DNA of 64,000 nucleotides from a virus: IMG/VR virus record IMGVR_UViG_3300020204_000007, positions 62,001 to 126,000 of that record; one strand, 5' to 3'. Shown piece by piece: positions 47,622 to 55,287 of this stretch (position 1 is its first letter; each line of letters starts with the position of its first letter). The notes under the pieces were generated by a model. It saw only the letters and a program-made list of their open reading frames with translations, ran no database searches and was not told where the DNA came from. The position numbers and the translations under genes were made by a program.

Positions 47622-48211
47622 TTAAACAAATTTTTCCAGATTTTTATTTTTTGAAAAAAATAAATAATCATGATTTATTAAAAAATCAATTTATGCAAAT
47701 TGCAAAAAACGAATGTTTATACGAGCCTGATTGGAGGGGCAAGGTTTTAACGACCAAAACACAAAATCATCAAATAAATTATGAACCATTTTTTATTGAA
47801 TTAAATTGCATAATAAAATCTATGTGTGAAGAATTCAAACTAATAAAAAATGTTCACTACAAAATTGAATCAATATGGATGAATCTTTATAATCAAGGAT
47901 GCTGGCAAGAAATTCATCATCATAGCAATCCGGTTGTTAATTTTTCTTTTGTGTATTTTTTACAATTTGATGATAAAAAAGACGCAAAGTTTTATTTTTT
48001 TAATGAAAAAAGTAAAAATTATTCATCCAGCGGATTAAACAGAATATTTGAGCTTTATCAAAAAAATCACTGGCCAGATATTTTTATTCCAAAAATACAA
48101 GAGGGAGATGTTTTGTTATTTCCCGCTCATTTAACACACGGCGTTGAAATACAAAATTACGAAACAGATAGATGTACAATTTCTGGAAACATTTATATTC
48201 ATCCAGTTTGA
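47618..48211 (+). CDS. 2-oxoglutarate/Fe(II) oxygenase-like protein
   Basis: The 197-residue protein has EIHHHSNPVVNFSFVYFLQF (H100-H102) early in the domain. Later come EGDVLLFPAHLTHGVE (H174) and DRCTISGNIY (R185), the layout of the small phage 2OG-Fe(II) oxygenase family. The acidic ligand expected two residues after the first His is replaced by N104, so the iron site may be altered. Substrate unknown. Coupled to the preceding gene. Confidence 0.72.
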   Translation: MIKQIFPDFYFLKKINNHDLLKNQFMQIAKNECLYEPDWRGKVLTTKTQNHQINYEPFFIELNCIIKSMCEEFKLIKNVHYKIESIWMNLYNQGCWQEIHHHSNPVVNFSFVYFLQFDDKKDAKFYFFNEKSKNYSSSGLNRIFELYQKNHWPDIFIPKIQEGDVLLFPAHLTHGVEIQNYETDRCTISGNIYIHPV

Positions 48212-48231
48212 AATTATTTACAAAAATAAAT

Positions 48232-48258
48232 TAAAGTTAGATTACAAAACTCCGATAA
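48232..48258 (+). promoter_or_regulatory. Sigma-28-like promoter 4
   Basis: TAAAGTTA-N11-TCCGATAA before the 48278 gene; GGAG ribosome-binding site follows. Confidence 0.82.
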
Positions 48259-48277
48259 ATAAACATAGGAGTGGTTT

Positions 48278-48589
48278 ATGAAAGTTAAAGAATTTGAAAA
48301 AAGTCAACATTCCCTACGTTCTAGGCGAAAAAAGTCAATCTTATATCTAGTTGTTTCAGGCGGGGTTTCTAACAAAAGAGTATTTAGTGAAGCCAGAAAA
48401 AATGTTATTCCAGCGCTCATAGCACAATACGATTTACCCAAAGACACTAAATTCAGATGGGAAAGCAGGGCTGGATGTTTCTGTGGATGTTCTCCCGGAT
48501 ACGTCTTCGATAGTAAATCAAGACCATATGAATATTGGTGTCAATTAGAGTTAGATGAAACTGATCCAGAATACGTGGAGAAATTATGA
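48278..48589 (+). CDS. Conserved phage protein with CxCxCSPG motif (103 aa)
   Basis: Begins MKVKEFEKSQHSLRSRRKKS. Contains AGCFCGCSPGYVFDSK, a Cys-rich segment seen in small phage proteins and perhaps metal-binding, followed by an acidic tail. Function unknown. Ends in an ATGA overlap. Confidence 0.65.
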   Translation: MKVKEFEKSQHSLRSRRKKSILYLVVSGGVSNKRVFSEARKNVIPALIAQYDLPKDTKFRWESRAGCFCGCSPGYVFDSKSRPYEYWCQLELDETDPEYVEKL

Positions 48590-48849
48590 AGTTAAATAAA
48601 AAACAACAAGAAGCGTTATGCAAAATAGTCCAAGACACATTGTGGATGGCGCGAAGATATGCAGATGGACGCTCAACTTATGCACCAGATATGTTTAATA
48701 AATGCGTGCATCTATTAGAAGAAGTTGGACTTGGTGAATTATACGTTGCCGATAAAGATAAGTGGGCAAATGATGGAATGTTTGGCAAGTATGATCCAGA
48801 AATTAGACGTTTTGTGAATGAAAAGGAGGAAGAAAATGGAACTCTCTAA
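48586..48849 (+). CDS. Conserved phage protein (87 aa)
   Basis: Begins MKLNKKQQEALCKIVQDTLW. The MARRYADGRSTYAPDMFNKC segment is characteristic of a widespread small phage protein family without assigned function. Overlaps the next gene by 14 bp. Confidence 0.65.
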   Translation: MKLNKKQQEALCKIVQDTLWMARRYADGRSTYAPDMFNKCVHLLEEVGLGELYVADKDKWANDGMFGKYDPEIRRFVNEKEEENGTL

Positions 48850-49072
48850 CGAAACATTGAATTTCCAGCAGGATATTATTGCAACCCAATTACATGAAAC
48901 AGCAGAGCTTTTAATGCAATTATTTGATAACGACACAGAAAGTGCTAATTTGTGGCTTTTGTCGCCCAATCATTTGTTTTTTGATAAAACTCCAGTAGAA
49001 GTAATTTTTGAAGGAAACGGCAATACTGTCATTGATGTATTAAAAGAATGGTCGGAAACAAAAAACGCATAA
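48836..49072 (+). CDS. Small acidic hypothetical protein (78 aa)
   Basis: ATG 48836 (MELSNETLNFQQDI) with GGAGGAA upstream. Helical and acidic. Its stop TAA is the first part of the sigma-28-like -35 box that follows. Confidence 0.6.
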   Translation: MELSNETLNFQQDIIATQLHETAELLMQLFDNDTESANLWLLSPNHLFFDKTPVEVIFEGNGNTVIDVLKEWSETKNA

Positions 49073-49096
49073 AGTTAGATTCCAAAGTTCCGATAT
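49070..49096 (+). promoter_or_regulatory. Sigma-28-like promoter 5
   Basis: TAAAGTTA-N11-TCCGATAT; the leader then carries the hairpin TGTAGG-TAATACAG-CCTACA. Confidence 0.85.
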
Positions 49097-49142
49097 GTAA
49101 ATGTAGGTAATACAGCCTACAAGAAATTAAGGGGAATACATC

Positions 49143-49328
49143 ATGGATAACGTAATTGATTTGGCTGAGCGCAGACTGGCAAAACAAGCAAAGACACAAC
49201 TAGAAGAGTTAAGCTTCAATAACCAACAACCATCATCTGACAGCAATGTTCAAAAAACCAAAGAACAAATTGAACAAGAACGACGCGAGCATAATGAACG
49301 CGTTCTCAAAAACTACAGAATTAAATGA
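49143..49328 (+). CDS. Small charged helical protein (61 aa)
   Basis: Begins MDNVIDLAERRLAKQAKTQL. Gln/Lys/Arg/Glu-rich, helical. Leader hairpin and AAGGGGA lie upstream. Unknown. Confidence 0.62.
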   Translation: MDNVIDLAERRLAKQAKTQLEELSFNNQQPSSDSNVQKTKEQIEQERREHNERVLKNYRIK

Positions 49329-49337
49329 GGTACAACC

Positions 49338-49553
49338 ATGAAACTCCATTGTGTATTTGAATTAAATGACGAAACAAACAAATGGAAATTTGTGAAAGCG
49401 TTCAGTAAACGAGAAATGGTTGAACAATTTCTTGACGACAACATAGAATTTGGTATTTTTACAGTTGTTGAAACTTCAGTAAAACGCCCACCCCCACCAG
49501 AGGTGGATGAATTTGAGCAGGAGGAACTATATGCTGATCTATCAAACAACTGA
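49338..49553 (+). CDS. Small hypothetical protein (71 aa)
   Basis: Begins MKLHCVFELNDETNKWKFVK, beta-rich, with a PPPPEVDEFEQEELYADLSN acidic end. Unknown. Overlaps the next gene by 23 bp. Confidence 0.58.
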   Translation: MKLHCVFELNDETNKWKFVKAFSKREMVEQFLDDNIEFGIFTVVETSVKRPPPPEVDEFEQEELYADLSNN

Positions 49554-49809
49554 TCAAGCTGTTCTTCTTCAAGAACATCGTTGGGCATATATCAAAAAAG
49601 GCGACAAAAAAATCAAATGGCATAATAGATTTAAAGAAATGTCAAATGCTCTTGGCAAATTAAATTATTATTTGATAGATAGTGTCGGCAATTTAATTAC
49701 TGATTCAAAAGGTTTGAATGTTCCTAATAGAGAATGGACTGGCGAAATACACGAAGATGTCGAAAAATTAGTTTCTGAATTAAACATTGGAGACTATTAT
49801 GTCGAATAA
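49531..49809 (+). CDS. Hypothetical protein (92 aa)
   Basis: ATG 49531 (MLIYQTTDQAVLLQ) is chosen for its AGGAGGAA site. Beta-rich N-terminal part (YIKKGDKKIKWHNRFKEMSN). Unknown. Overlaps the next gene by 11 bp. Confidence 0.58.
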   Translation: MLIYQTTDQAVLLQEHRWAYIKKGDKKIKWHNRFKEMSNALGKLNYYLIDSVGNLITDSKGLNVPNREWTGEIHEDVEKLVSELNIGDYYVE

Positions 49810-50047
49810 CTTAAAAGATGTTTTGATTGATGATGAAGATTTAATTATTTTAGAAACTGCAATCAATTTTTTCAAAACATGTTTAGATGATTACGAATCG
49901 TATCAATTTTCAAAAAGAGATTTGATAGAAATTATGCAAGATGCCGAATGTCATTTATATGACAACGGTATTCGTTTGACGGCAAAAAAAGTTGAAACTA
50001 TTTGCAAAAAAATAAATCATGATACAACTTGGGTTGAAACTCTATGA
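49799..50047 (+). CDS. Small acidic helical protein (82 aa)
   Basis: ATG 49799 (MSNNLKDVLIDDEDLI). Helices around ETAINFFKTCLDDYESYQFS. Weak likeness to the next protein (both with an L.D.DLI.L start). Ends in an ATGA overlap. Confidence 0.57.
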   Translation: MSNNLKDVLIDDEDLIILETAINFFKTCLDDYESYQFSKRDLIEIMQDAECHLYDNGIRLTAKKVETICKKINHDTTWVETL

Positions 50048-50247
50048 ATATTGTTAAAGATGTTCGTAAATATACTGAATATTTGACCCCTCAAGATATA
50101 GAACTTATTTATCTTGCAGTCATTTATCTTATTGATAATGTTGACGACGCAGAAAACCAATTAAATGTAGAAATTAACAAAAATCAAGTTGATGTTTTGC
50201 TGGCAAAATTAGAACTTGATCATAATTATTTGGCCGATAAAATTTAA
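50044..50247 (+). CDS. Small helical protein (67 aa)
   Basis: Begins MNIVKDVRKYTEYLTPQDIE. Acidic helices (ELIYLAVIYLIDNVDDAENQ). Possibly a diverged duplicate of the preceding gene. Unknown. Confidence 0.57.
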   Translation: MNIVKDVRKYTEYLTPQDIELIYLAVIYLIDNVDDAENQLNVEINKNQVDVLLAKLELDHNYLADKI

Positions 50248-50248
50248 T

Positions 50249-50275
50249 TAAAGTTAGATCCCAAAACTCCGATAT
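50249..50275 (+). promoter_or_regulatory. Sigma-28-like promoter 6
   Basis: TAAAGTTA-N11-TCCGATAT; then the hairpin TGTAGG-CAATGTAG-CCTACA and AAGGGGAG. The leader is nearly the same as for promoter 5. Confidence 0.85.
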
Positions 50276-50322
50276 GTAAATGTAGGCAATGTAGCCTACA
50301 AGAAATTAAGGGGAGTGGAAAT

Positions 50323-50571
50323 ATGACAGCAAACATCTTTGCCAAGTCTACAAATATACCAAAAACGATAGCAATGATCGAAGAGGATTTGTGGCAAATG
50401 AGCTATATTTTGTTCTCAGATACGCAAGAACATTACAATGAAATAATTCGTATGATGCCGTATTACGGTTTCAAATACGAAAATCGTATTGGCATCATGA
50501 AAGAATTTGAACAGCATCTTTTGGATATCAAACACAAACTTAAAACTGAGCTAGAAGCTCGACAAATTTAA
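50323..50571 (+). CDS. Hypothetical helical protein (82 aa)
   Basis: Begins MTANIFAKSTNIPKTIAMIE. Helical with a charged end (EFEQHLLDIKHKLKTELEAR). Unknown. Followed 10 bp later by the 50582 gene with a GGGG ribosome-binding site. Confidence 0.6.
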   Translation: MTANIFAKSTNIPKTIAMIEEDLWQMSYILFSDTQEHYNEIIRMMPYYGFKYENRIGIMKEFEQHLLDIKHKLKTELEARQI

Positions 50572-50581
50572 GGGGGGTGTC

Positions 50582-50908
50582 ATGGGGCTAGATATGTATT
50601 TATACGGCAAAGAAGGCAGGGATGAAATTGAACTTGGGTACTGGAGAAAACACCCTAATCTGCACGGTTTCATTATTGAAACATTTGCAGAAGGTCTTGA
50701 CAATTGCCAAAGAATTGATTTATCTGAAGAAGACCTACATATTATTTATGACGCAGTAAACGTAGAAGCATTGCCGCAAACAGACGGATTTTTCTTTGGC
50801 GAAAGTTACCCCGAAGACCGTGCGCCTTCTTTACAAGTTTTTGAAAAGGCAATACAATGGTTGAAACAAAACAAAAAAAGAACGGTGTTCTATCGAGCGA
50901 GTTGGTAA
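50582..50908 (+). CDS. Conserved phage protein of the MGLDMYL family (108 aa)
   Basis: Begins MGLDMYLYGKEGRDEIELGY, with YWRKHPNLHGFII, then GFFFGESYP and a C-terminal LQVFEKAIQWLKQN ... FYRASW. This layout is widespread in small phage proteins of unknown function. Overlaps the next start by one base. Confidence 0.7.
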   Translation: MGLDMYLYGKEGRDEIELGYWRKHPNLHGFIIETFAEGLDNCQRIDLSEEDLHIIYDAVNVEALPQTDGFFFGESYPEDRAPSLQVFEKAIQWLKQNKKRTVFYRASW

Positions 50909-51120
50909 TGCGATTAAACGATTATAGGTTGACTTGTATAGCGATTTCTATTAAACAAGTATTATTCCATATGAAAACTTATGAGAGTAAAAACAAAAAT
51001 TATTATGAATCAATAAATAATTATTTCTTAACAAATGCTAAAAATAACGAAGAGGCAGAAGAAATTCTCAGGCGAAAGTTACAAGAGCATCAACAAAATA
51101 TCCAAGCTCTAAAAATTTAG
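50908..51120 (+). CDS. Small helical hypothetical protein (70 aa)
   Basis: ATG 50908 in a TAATG overlap is preferred over an upstream in-frame ATG (50857) that would overlap by 52 bp. Begins MRLNDYRLTCIAISI and ends in a charged coiled coil (EEILRRKLQEHQQNIQALKI). Confidence 0.52.
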   Translation: MRLNDYRLTCIAISIKQVLFHMKTYESKNKNYYESINNYFLTNAKNNEEAEEILRRKLQEHQQNIQALKI

Positions 51121-51180
51121 GTAAAACATTCTTGTTTTAATTCTCCTATTTTGTTACGATTTAATAGAATAGGAGAATCT

Positions 51181-51900
51181 ATGAAATTTTTTAATAAAGT
51201 TTTGGCTATATCATTATTATCAATTTCCTCATTTGCATCTGCCGAACAAAAAGAACCAGAAAAAGAAGTAGTGATTTTATCACCTAATTCTTTTATCAAG
51301 TTTACAGATGAAGTTAATGAATTAACTGCATCTCGATTTATCAAAGACTTTTTATCTCAAACAAGTGACAAAGTTACTGTTTTTATAGATTCGCCTGGGG
51401 GTGACGTACTGGATGGCCTTCGGATGATTGAAGCGGTTCGCTCTGCAAAGGTGGCAAGACCAAATTTGAAAGTAAAATGTGTAGTAAACTCTGCAGCATC
51501 TATGGCGTTTTATTTTTTGCAAACAGCCTGTGATGAACGGCTTATTACAGAAACTGCAGTTTTGATGCAGCATCAAGCGCAAATTGGTATGCAAGCTCCA
51601 GTGCGACGTTTAGAAAGCCGTTTTTCGTTAATCAACGCCATTATAGATTGGCTTGATAACGAAAGTGCTAAACGATTAAGCACTACTGTTAAAGAACTGC
51701 GAGAAAGGGTCTCAAACGATTGGTGGGTTGTTGGCAAGGACGCAGTTAAACAAAAAGCCGCTGATAAAGTTGTAGGCGTTACCTGTTCATTAGAATTGAT
51801 GAACGCTCCGCCAACCGAAGATAAAAAAGCGGCTTGTCCTCTTGTTTACGGTTCTTCTAATGGTGGTGGTCAAGGAAAACTTTTTCCTAAAAACCCCTAA
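51181..51900 (+). CDS. Exported ClpP-like serine protease
   Basis: ATG 51181 follows AGGAGAAT and opens a clear signal peptide (MKFFNKVLAISLLSISSFAS, cleavage after SFASA), so the protein is exported. It has FIDSPGGDVLDG (oxyanion region), VNSAASMAF (Ser107), LMQHQAQ (His131) and a later Asp in the WWVVGKDAVKQKAAD segment. Total 239 residues. ClpP proteases are normally cytosolic, so an exported form is unusual and could act on host envelope proteins. Its TAA stop is part of the next promoter. Confidence 0.8.
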   Translation: MKFFNKVLAISLLSISSFASAEQKEPEKEVVILSPNSFIKFTDEVNELTASRFIKDFLSQTSDKVTVFIDSPGGDVLDGLRMIEAVRSAKVARPNLKVKCVVNSAASMAFYFLQTACDERLITETAVLMQHQAQIGMQAPVRRLESRFSLINAIIDWLDNESAKRLSTTVKELRERVSNDWWVVGKDAVKQKAADKVVGVTCSLELMNAPPTEDKKAACPLVYGSSNGGGQGKLFPKNP

Positions 51901-51924
51901 AGTTAGATTCCAAAGCTCCGATAT
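51898..51924 (+). promoter_or_regulatory. Sigma-28-like promoter 7
   Basis: TAAAGTTA-N11-TCCGATAT; its first three bases are the stop codon of the exported protease gene. Confidence 0.85.
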
Positions 51925-51950
51925 GTAAATGTAAGTAATCGGAGGTTAGT

Positions 51951-52190
51951 ATGAAAATTATCAAAGTTGGCGATACGGTTTCTTGGCGCGGCTCTTGGGG
52001 ATCACATCCTCCTAGAGCCGCTAAAGTTATTCATATTGAAAAAACTGAACAACCGCGTCAAAAATATGGCGAGTCAGTGGATTCAATCAAGGTTACTGAA
52101 AAATCCTATGCAGTTTTCATATTAGACAATGGCCATTGGGCTTACGGTGATCAAATTCGACGCATTGAAGATGAACCAGAGGCACTTTAA
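51951..52190 (+). CDS. Small conserved-looking phage protein (79 aa)
   Basis: Begins MKIIKVGDTVSWRGSWGSHP. A short beta-barrel-like sequence (KVIHIEKTEQPRQKYGESVD, then FILDNGHWAYGDQIRRIED). CGGAGG lies upstream. Resembles small phage KOW/SH3-like proteins, but I cannot name a family. Confidence 0.65.
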   Translation: MKIIKVGDTVSWRGSWGSHPPRAAKVIHIEKTEQPRQKYGESVDSIKVTEKSYAVFILDNGHWAYGDQIRRIEDEPEAL

Positions 52191-52199
52191 GGAGGATAT

Positions 52200-52409
52200 A
52201 TGTTTCTTAAAAACATGGTTGATTTTAGTAAAGTTAAACTTATTGATACTAAACTTCAAGGCTATCGTTTTGTAGAAGATACTTACGAAGTTGAATTATT
52301 GACTGGCTTGTTTGAACGGGAAATTGAAGATGATCTATATCGTTATGATCGTAATGCAGAAATCGTACAAATTCTACCAGATAAATTGATCTTTAAAATT
52401 AAGCGTTGA
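52200..52409 (+). CDS. Small hypothetical protein (69 aa)
   Basis: Begins MFLKNMVDFSKVKLIDTKLQ. AAGGAGG upstream. Mixed beta-alpha, ends FKIKR. Unknown. Same operon as 51951 and 52418. Confidence 0.6.
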   Translation: MFLKNMVDFSKVKLIDTKLQGYRFVEDTYEVELLTGLFEREIEDDLYRYDRNAEIVQILPDKLIFKIKR

Positions 52410-52417
52410 GGTGAATA

Positions 52418-52882
52418 ATGCCAAACTGGTGTTCAAATCATGCAACATTCAGGCATTCAGATCCTGAAATAATTAAAATAATCAAACTGGGAATTGAAAA
52501 TAAAAATTTATTTGAGGTTTTTATTCCAATTGAAGAAGGCAAAGACGCGTCTTCTTTATGGGGAACGAAATGGGACATTGATGAACCACATATGGTTGAT
52601 TATGGTGATGATTATGTTCAAGTTGTTTTTCAAACCGCATGGTCTCCGCCACTTGAATTTTATGAAACAATTGAACGCGAGCATGAAATAGAGGTAGAAG
52701 CCCTCTTTTATGAACCGGGTATGGCATTCATGGGTGGATATTGCGATAATGAAACATGGGATCATCCGTGGCCAGAAACACCAGAAGATTATAACAATAT
52801 ACCAGAAGCATTAGAAATTGCATTCAACATAAGAGAATATTGGTATGAGGAAGGAATCGAAGAATATGCCGAGGGTTTGTGA
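52418..52882 (+). CDS. Conserved phage protein, Api92/DUF1281-like
   Basis: Begins MPNWCSNHATFRHSDPEIIK, the typical start of this phage family, followed by WGTKWDIDEPHMVDYGDDYV, VVFQTAWSPPLEF and an acidic aromatic C-terminus. Function unknown in all known relatives. Confidence 0.75.
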   Translation: MPNWCSNHATFRHSDPEIIKIIKLGIENKNLFEVFIPIEEGKDASSLWGTKWDIDEPHMVDYGDDYVQVVFQTAWSPPLEFYETIEREHEIEVEALFYEPGMAFMGGYCDNETWDHPWPETPEDYNNIPEALEIAFNIREYWYEEGIEEYAEGL

Positions 52883-52884
52883 CG

Positions 52885-53265
52885 ATGAAAGTTATGCCAT
52901 CCCAAAGAGGATTTTACGATATTTGGGTCACTAGATTTTGGATAAATGATAAATGGCAACTTGCGGTTGGATTCACCGAAACTTATTGGAATACTGTTGA
53001 TGGTTGTTGGCAATATCATCAAAAAATTTCAATTCCAGTAAAAACAAACGCAATCGGTTTTGAGTTTTCTAATAAATTATCTAGCTTACTTGGACAAAAA
53101 AACGTGCGTGGATACAATAAGTATGATGATGAGTATGAATTTAGTCCACATTCAGTAGAAAAATTGATTGATATTTTTACATTGGTGTTTGATTCTTTTC
53201 CACAAAAAACTTTTTCTAAAAAAGTAAAAGCACACACGTTTGCGCTCATAGCGGAAACTGTATGA
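52885..53265 (+). CDS. Hypothetical protein, KTFSK paralogue family member (126 aa)
   Basis: Begins MKVMPSQRGFYDIWVTRFWI. The middle has FSNKLSSLLG and the C-terminus reads VEKLIDIFTLVFDSFPQKTF then SKKVKAHTFALIAET. This C-terminal block recurs in the proteins at 56186 and 57118. Overlaps the Mom-like gene by 4 bp. Confidence 0.6.
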   Translation: MKVMPSQRGFYDIWVTRFWINDKWQLAVGFTETYWNTVDGCWQYHQKISIPVKTNAIGFEFSNKLSSLLGQKNVRGYNKYDDEYEFSPHSVEKLIDIFTLVFDSFPQKTFSKKVKAHTFALIAETV

Positions 53266-53906
53266 AAATTGTGCAAATAACAAAAAAGATTGCAGATCAA
53301 TTTGTTACAAAAAAACATTATTCTAGAAGAGCAAGTATTTTCTGGGCTGGATTTGCATTGATAGAAAACGAACAAATCACTGGCGTTGTAGTTTACGGTC
53401 AACCATCTCCATCCATTCAAAAACACGCATTCAAAAACAGAGACTTTCGATTATACGAATTATCTAGATTAGTTATACAATCTAAAACTAAAAATGCAGC
53501 CAGTTTTCTAGTCGGCAATAGTTTGAAGATGTTACAATCTCCATGTGCAATTATTAGTTATGCAGACACGGCGTATAATCATTGTGGAATTATTTATCAA
53601 GCAACAAATTGGCTCTATACTGGCGCATCAAAACCGCACGAAAAAACATATTTGATTGATGGTAAAAAAGTCCATGCCATGACTTTATATGATATGGGCA
53701 TAACAGATCCAACTCGATGGGCAAAAGAAAATAATATACAAACCGTTCCCCCGTCTGTTAAACATAGATATTTTCAATTTGTTGGCAACAAAAAAGAAAA
53801 GGCTAAAATGATGGCTGCCTTAAATTATCCCATCATTAAACAATATCCAAAATGCGATCAGGTCAGATATGACGATGGCGAAGAATTAAATATAAAATTT
53901 AGTTAA
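53262..53906 (+). CDS. Mom-like DNA adenine modification protein
   Basis: A 214-residue protein with KKHYSRRASIFWAGFALIEN, VVVYGQPSPS, YELSRLVIQS, KNAASFLVGNSLKML and ISYADTAYNHCGIIYQATNW, the signature blocks of the Mu Mom family (GNAT-like fold). Mom converts adenine in DNA to N6-carbamoylmethyladenine and protects it from host nucleases. Relatives occur in many non-Mu phages; the precise modification here is unknown. The ATG overlaps the previous stop. Confidence 0.82.
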   Translation: MKIVQITKKIADQFVTKKHYSRRASIFWAGFALIENEQITGVVVYGQPSPSIQKHAFKNRDFRLYELSRLVIQSKTKNAASFLVGNSLKMLQSPCAIISYADTAYNHCGIIYQATNWLYTGASKPHEKTYLIDGKKVHAMTLYDMGITDPTRWAKENNIQTVPPSVKHRYFQFVGNKKEKAKMMAALNYPIIKQYPKCDQVRYDDGEELNIKFS

Positions 53907-53931
53907 AGTTAGACATAAAAATGCCGATAGG
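53905..53931 (+). promoter_or_regulatory. Sigma-28-like promoter 8
   Basis: TAAAGTTA-N11-GCCGATAG; the right box carries the exact GCCGATA of the FliA consensus. GGGGAGG follows. Confidence 0.84.
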
Positions 53932-53951
53932 GTATAGTGGGGAGGTGCAAA

Positions 53952-54053
53952 ATGTTTTTCTTTCTTCCTGCCTTGTTTTTGACTGGAATTATACTGATTT
54001 ACGGAATTGTTTTGTGTTTTTCTTTTTTGTTTTTTAGGAAAAATAATGACTGA
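53952..54053 (+). CDS. Small membrane protein (33 aa)
   Basis: ATG 53952 with GGGGAGG upstream. Nearly all hydrophobic (MFFFLPALFLTGIILIYGIV then LCFSFLFF), ending RKNND. Single-pass membrane peptide of unknown role. Confidence 0.58.
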   Translation: MFFFLPALFLTGIILIYGIVLCFSFLFFRKNND

Positions 54054-54483
54054 GATATATGCCGAAGAAGACAAGTATATATATAATGAAGATACAGAAA
54101 TCCTGCGTGATATAGCTGCCTATGAAATAGGCAAATTCCTTGTGAAATGGGGAAGAATCAACGTTCGACAAACTAAATCTAAATACGGCACAGTGCGTGT
54201 TTATTGTTCTTTGGGTTATTGGTCATTCCATAGTTTTTTTCACCCAACTCACATTTGGGTTAGATGGCCAAAATGGTTGTACACTGCTGATTTGTTTGTA
54301 GGCCAGTACGTCATGAAATATCTGAATTATTTAGTCGTTCCGTATCAAAAATTTATTTACAAAAAAGCTTACGAAAGAGCCGTAAAAAGATTCCCAACGA
54401 TTGCTAAAAACATCTTAATTTGCACAGATTTTCCAGAAATTCTTAAACCTCTAATTGAAAAACATGGATTAAAAGATGAATAA
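54046..54483 (+). CDS. Hypothetical protein (145 aa) with aromatic core
   Basis: ATG 54046 (MTEIYAEEDKYIYNEDT) with AGGAAAA. Rich in Trp/Tyr/Phe (GTVRVYCSLGYWSFHSFFHP, THIWVRWPKWLYTADLF). Resembles small phage proteins with a conserved HPxH-like block, function unknown. Overlaps the next small gene. Confidence 0.6.
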   Translation: MTEIYAEEDKYIYNEDTEILRDIAAYEIGKFLVKWGRINVRQTKSKYGTVRVYCSLGYWSFHSFFHPTHIWVRWPKWLYTADLFVGQYVMKYLNYLVVPYQKFIYKKAYERAVKRFPTIAKNILICTDFPEILKPLIEKHGLKDE

Positions 54484-54616
54484 CCATAATGACGATGATG
54501 AACCACCAGAGTATTTTTTGGCTGATTTTATCAGCCAGCTTGGATTATTTTTGCTAAAAATAATGATTTGGGTGGTTATATTTCTAGCTTTAGCTGATTG
54601 GCTAGGTAACAAATGA
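54476..54616 (+). CDS. Small membrane protein (46 aa)
   Basis: ATG 54476 to TGA 54614-54616. Acidic start (MNNHNDDDEPPEYFLADFIS), then a hydrophobic helix (LGLFLLKIMIWVVIFLALAD). Overlaps both neighbours. Unknown. Confidence 0.56.
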   Translation: MNNHNDDDEPPEYFLADFISQLGLFLLKIMIWVVIFLALADWLGNK

Positions 54617-54906
54617 ATCATTACGATATTAAAAATATGTTAGCTGAATACAGCAAAACGCTAAATAGCGTACAAAAAACATTAAAAGAATATCCGTCTA
54701 TTAGAGAAATGTGGCTGGCCGATATATCTAATGAATTTATATATGAATACAATTCATGTGAGTTTGTCAAATTGTATCCAAACGACGATGATCAAATAAT
54801 ACAAATAGCGCGTCAAGCCGCTGAGAATTTTCTTTCAAATTTATTACAGGAAGAAAGAAAAGGCGATAATGTTTTATTACATACTGATAGCAACCAAAGG
54901 AAGTAA
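54613..54906 (+). CDS. Hypothetical helical protein (97 aa)
   Basis: Begins MNHYDIKNMLAEYSKTLNSV in an ATGA overlap. Helical, acidic; ends near EERKGDN. Overlaps the following gene by 38 bp. Unknown. Confidence 0.56.
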   Translation: MNHYDIKNMLAEYSKTLNSVQKTLKEYPSIREMWLADISNEFIYEYNSCEFVKLYPNDDDQIIQIARQAAENFLSNLLQEERKGDNVLLHTDSNQRK

Positions 54907-55234
54907 CCGAGGAAAGAAAAAAGAGCCAAAAAAATTTGATTTTATGAATCTCAAAGATTGGTGGTTAGTAAGATCAGATAAAGAAATTGAATTTGGCTCA
55001 GATGGTGAACTTATTTTAGGCGTAGATGGATTCTGTCATTTTCAATATTTATATCTTTTTCTTCCAAATTCACCAATATGGACTATTGGTAAATTCTGTG
55101 GGACTAGATGTATTTATAAATTTACAGACGAGTTTCAAGCGATTGAATTTATCAAACAAGAAGTTCACAAAAACCAAGAAAAAGCCAACAAAAGAATGAA
55201 TAAATATATTGATGCAATTTTACAAAACATTTAA
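54869..55234 (+). CDS. Hypothetical protein (121 aa)
   Basis: Begins MFYYILIATKGSNRGKKKEP. Later LKDWWLVRSDKEIEFGSDGE and YLFLPNSPIWTIGKFCGTRC, a beta-rich fold. A long overlap with the upstream gene makes an inner start possible. Unknown. Confidence 0.55.
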   Translation: MFYYILIATKGSNRGKKKEPKKFDFMNLKDWWLVRSDKEIEFGSDGELILGVDGFCHFQYLYLFLPNSPIWTIGKFCGTRCIYKFTDEFQAIEFIKQEVHKNQEKANKRMNKYIDAILQNI

Positions 55235-55235
55235 T

Positions 55236-55262
55236 TAAAGTTAGATTGCAAGACTCCGATAT
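55236..55262 (+). promoter_or_regulatory. Sigma-28-like promoter 9
   Basis: TAAAGTTA-N11-TCCGATAT, 25 bp before the 55288 gene. Confidence 0.85.
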
Positions 55263-55287
55263 GTAAATATAGTAAAACGGAGGTTAT

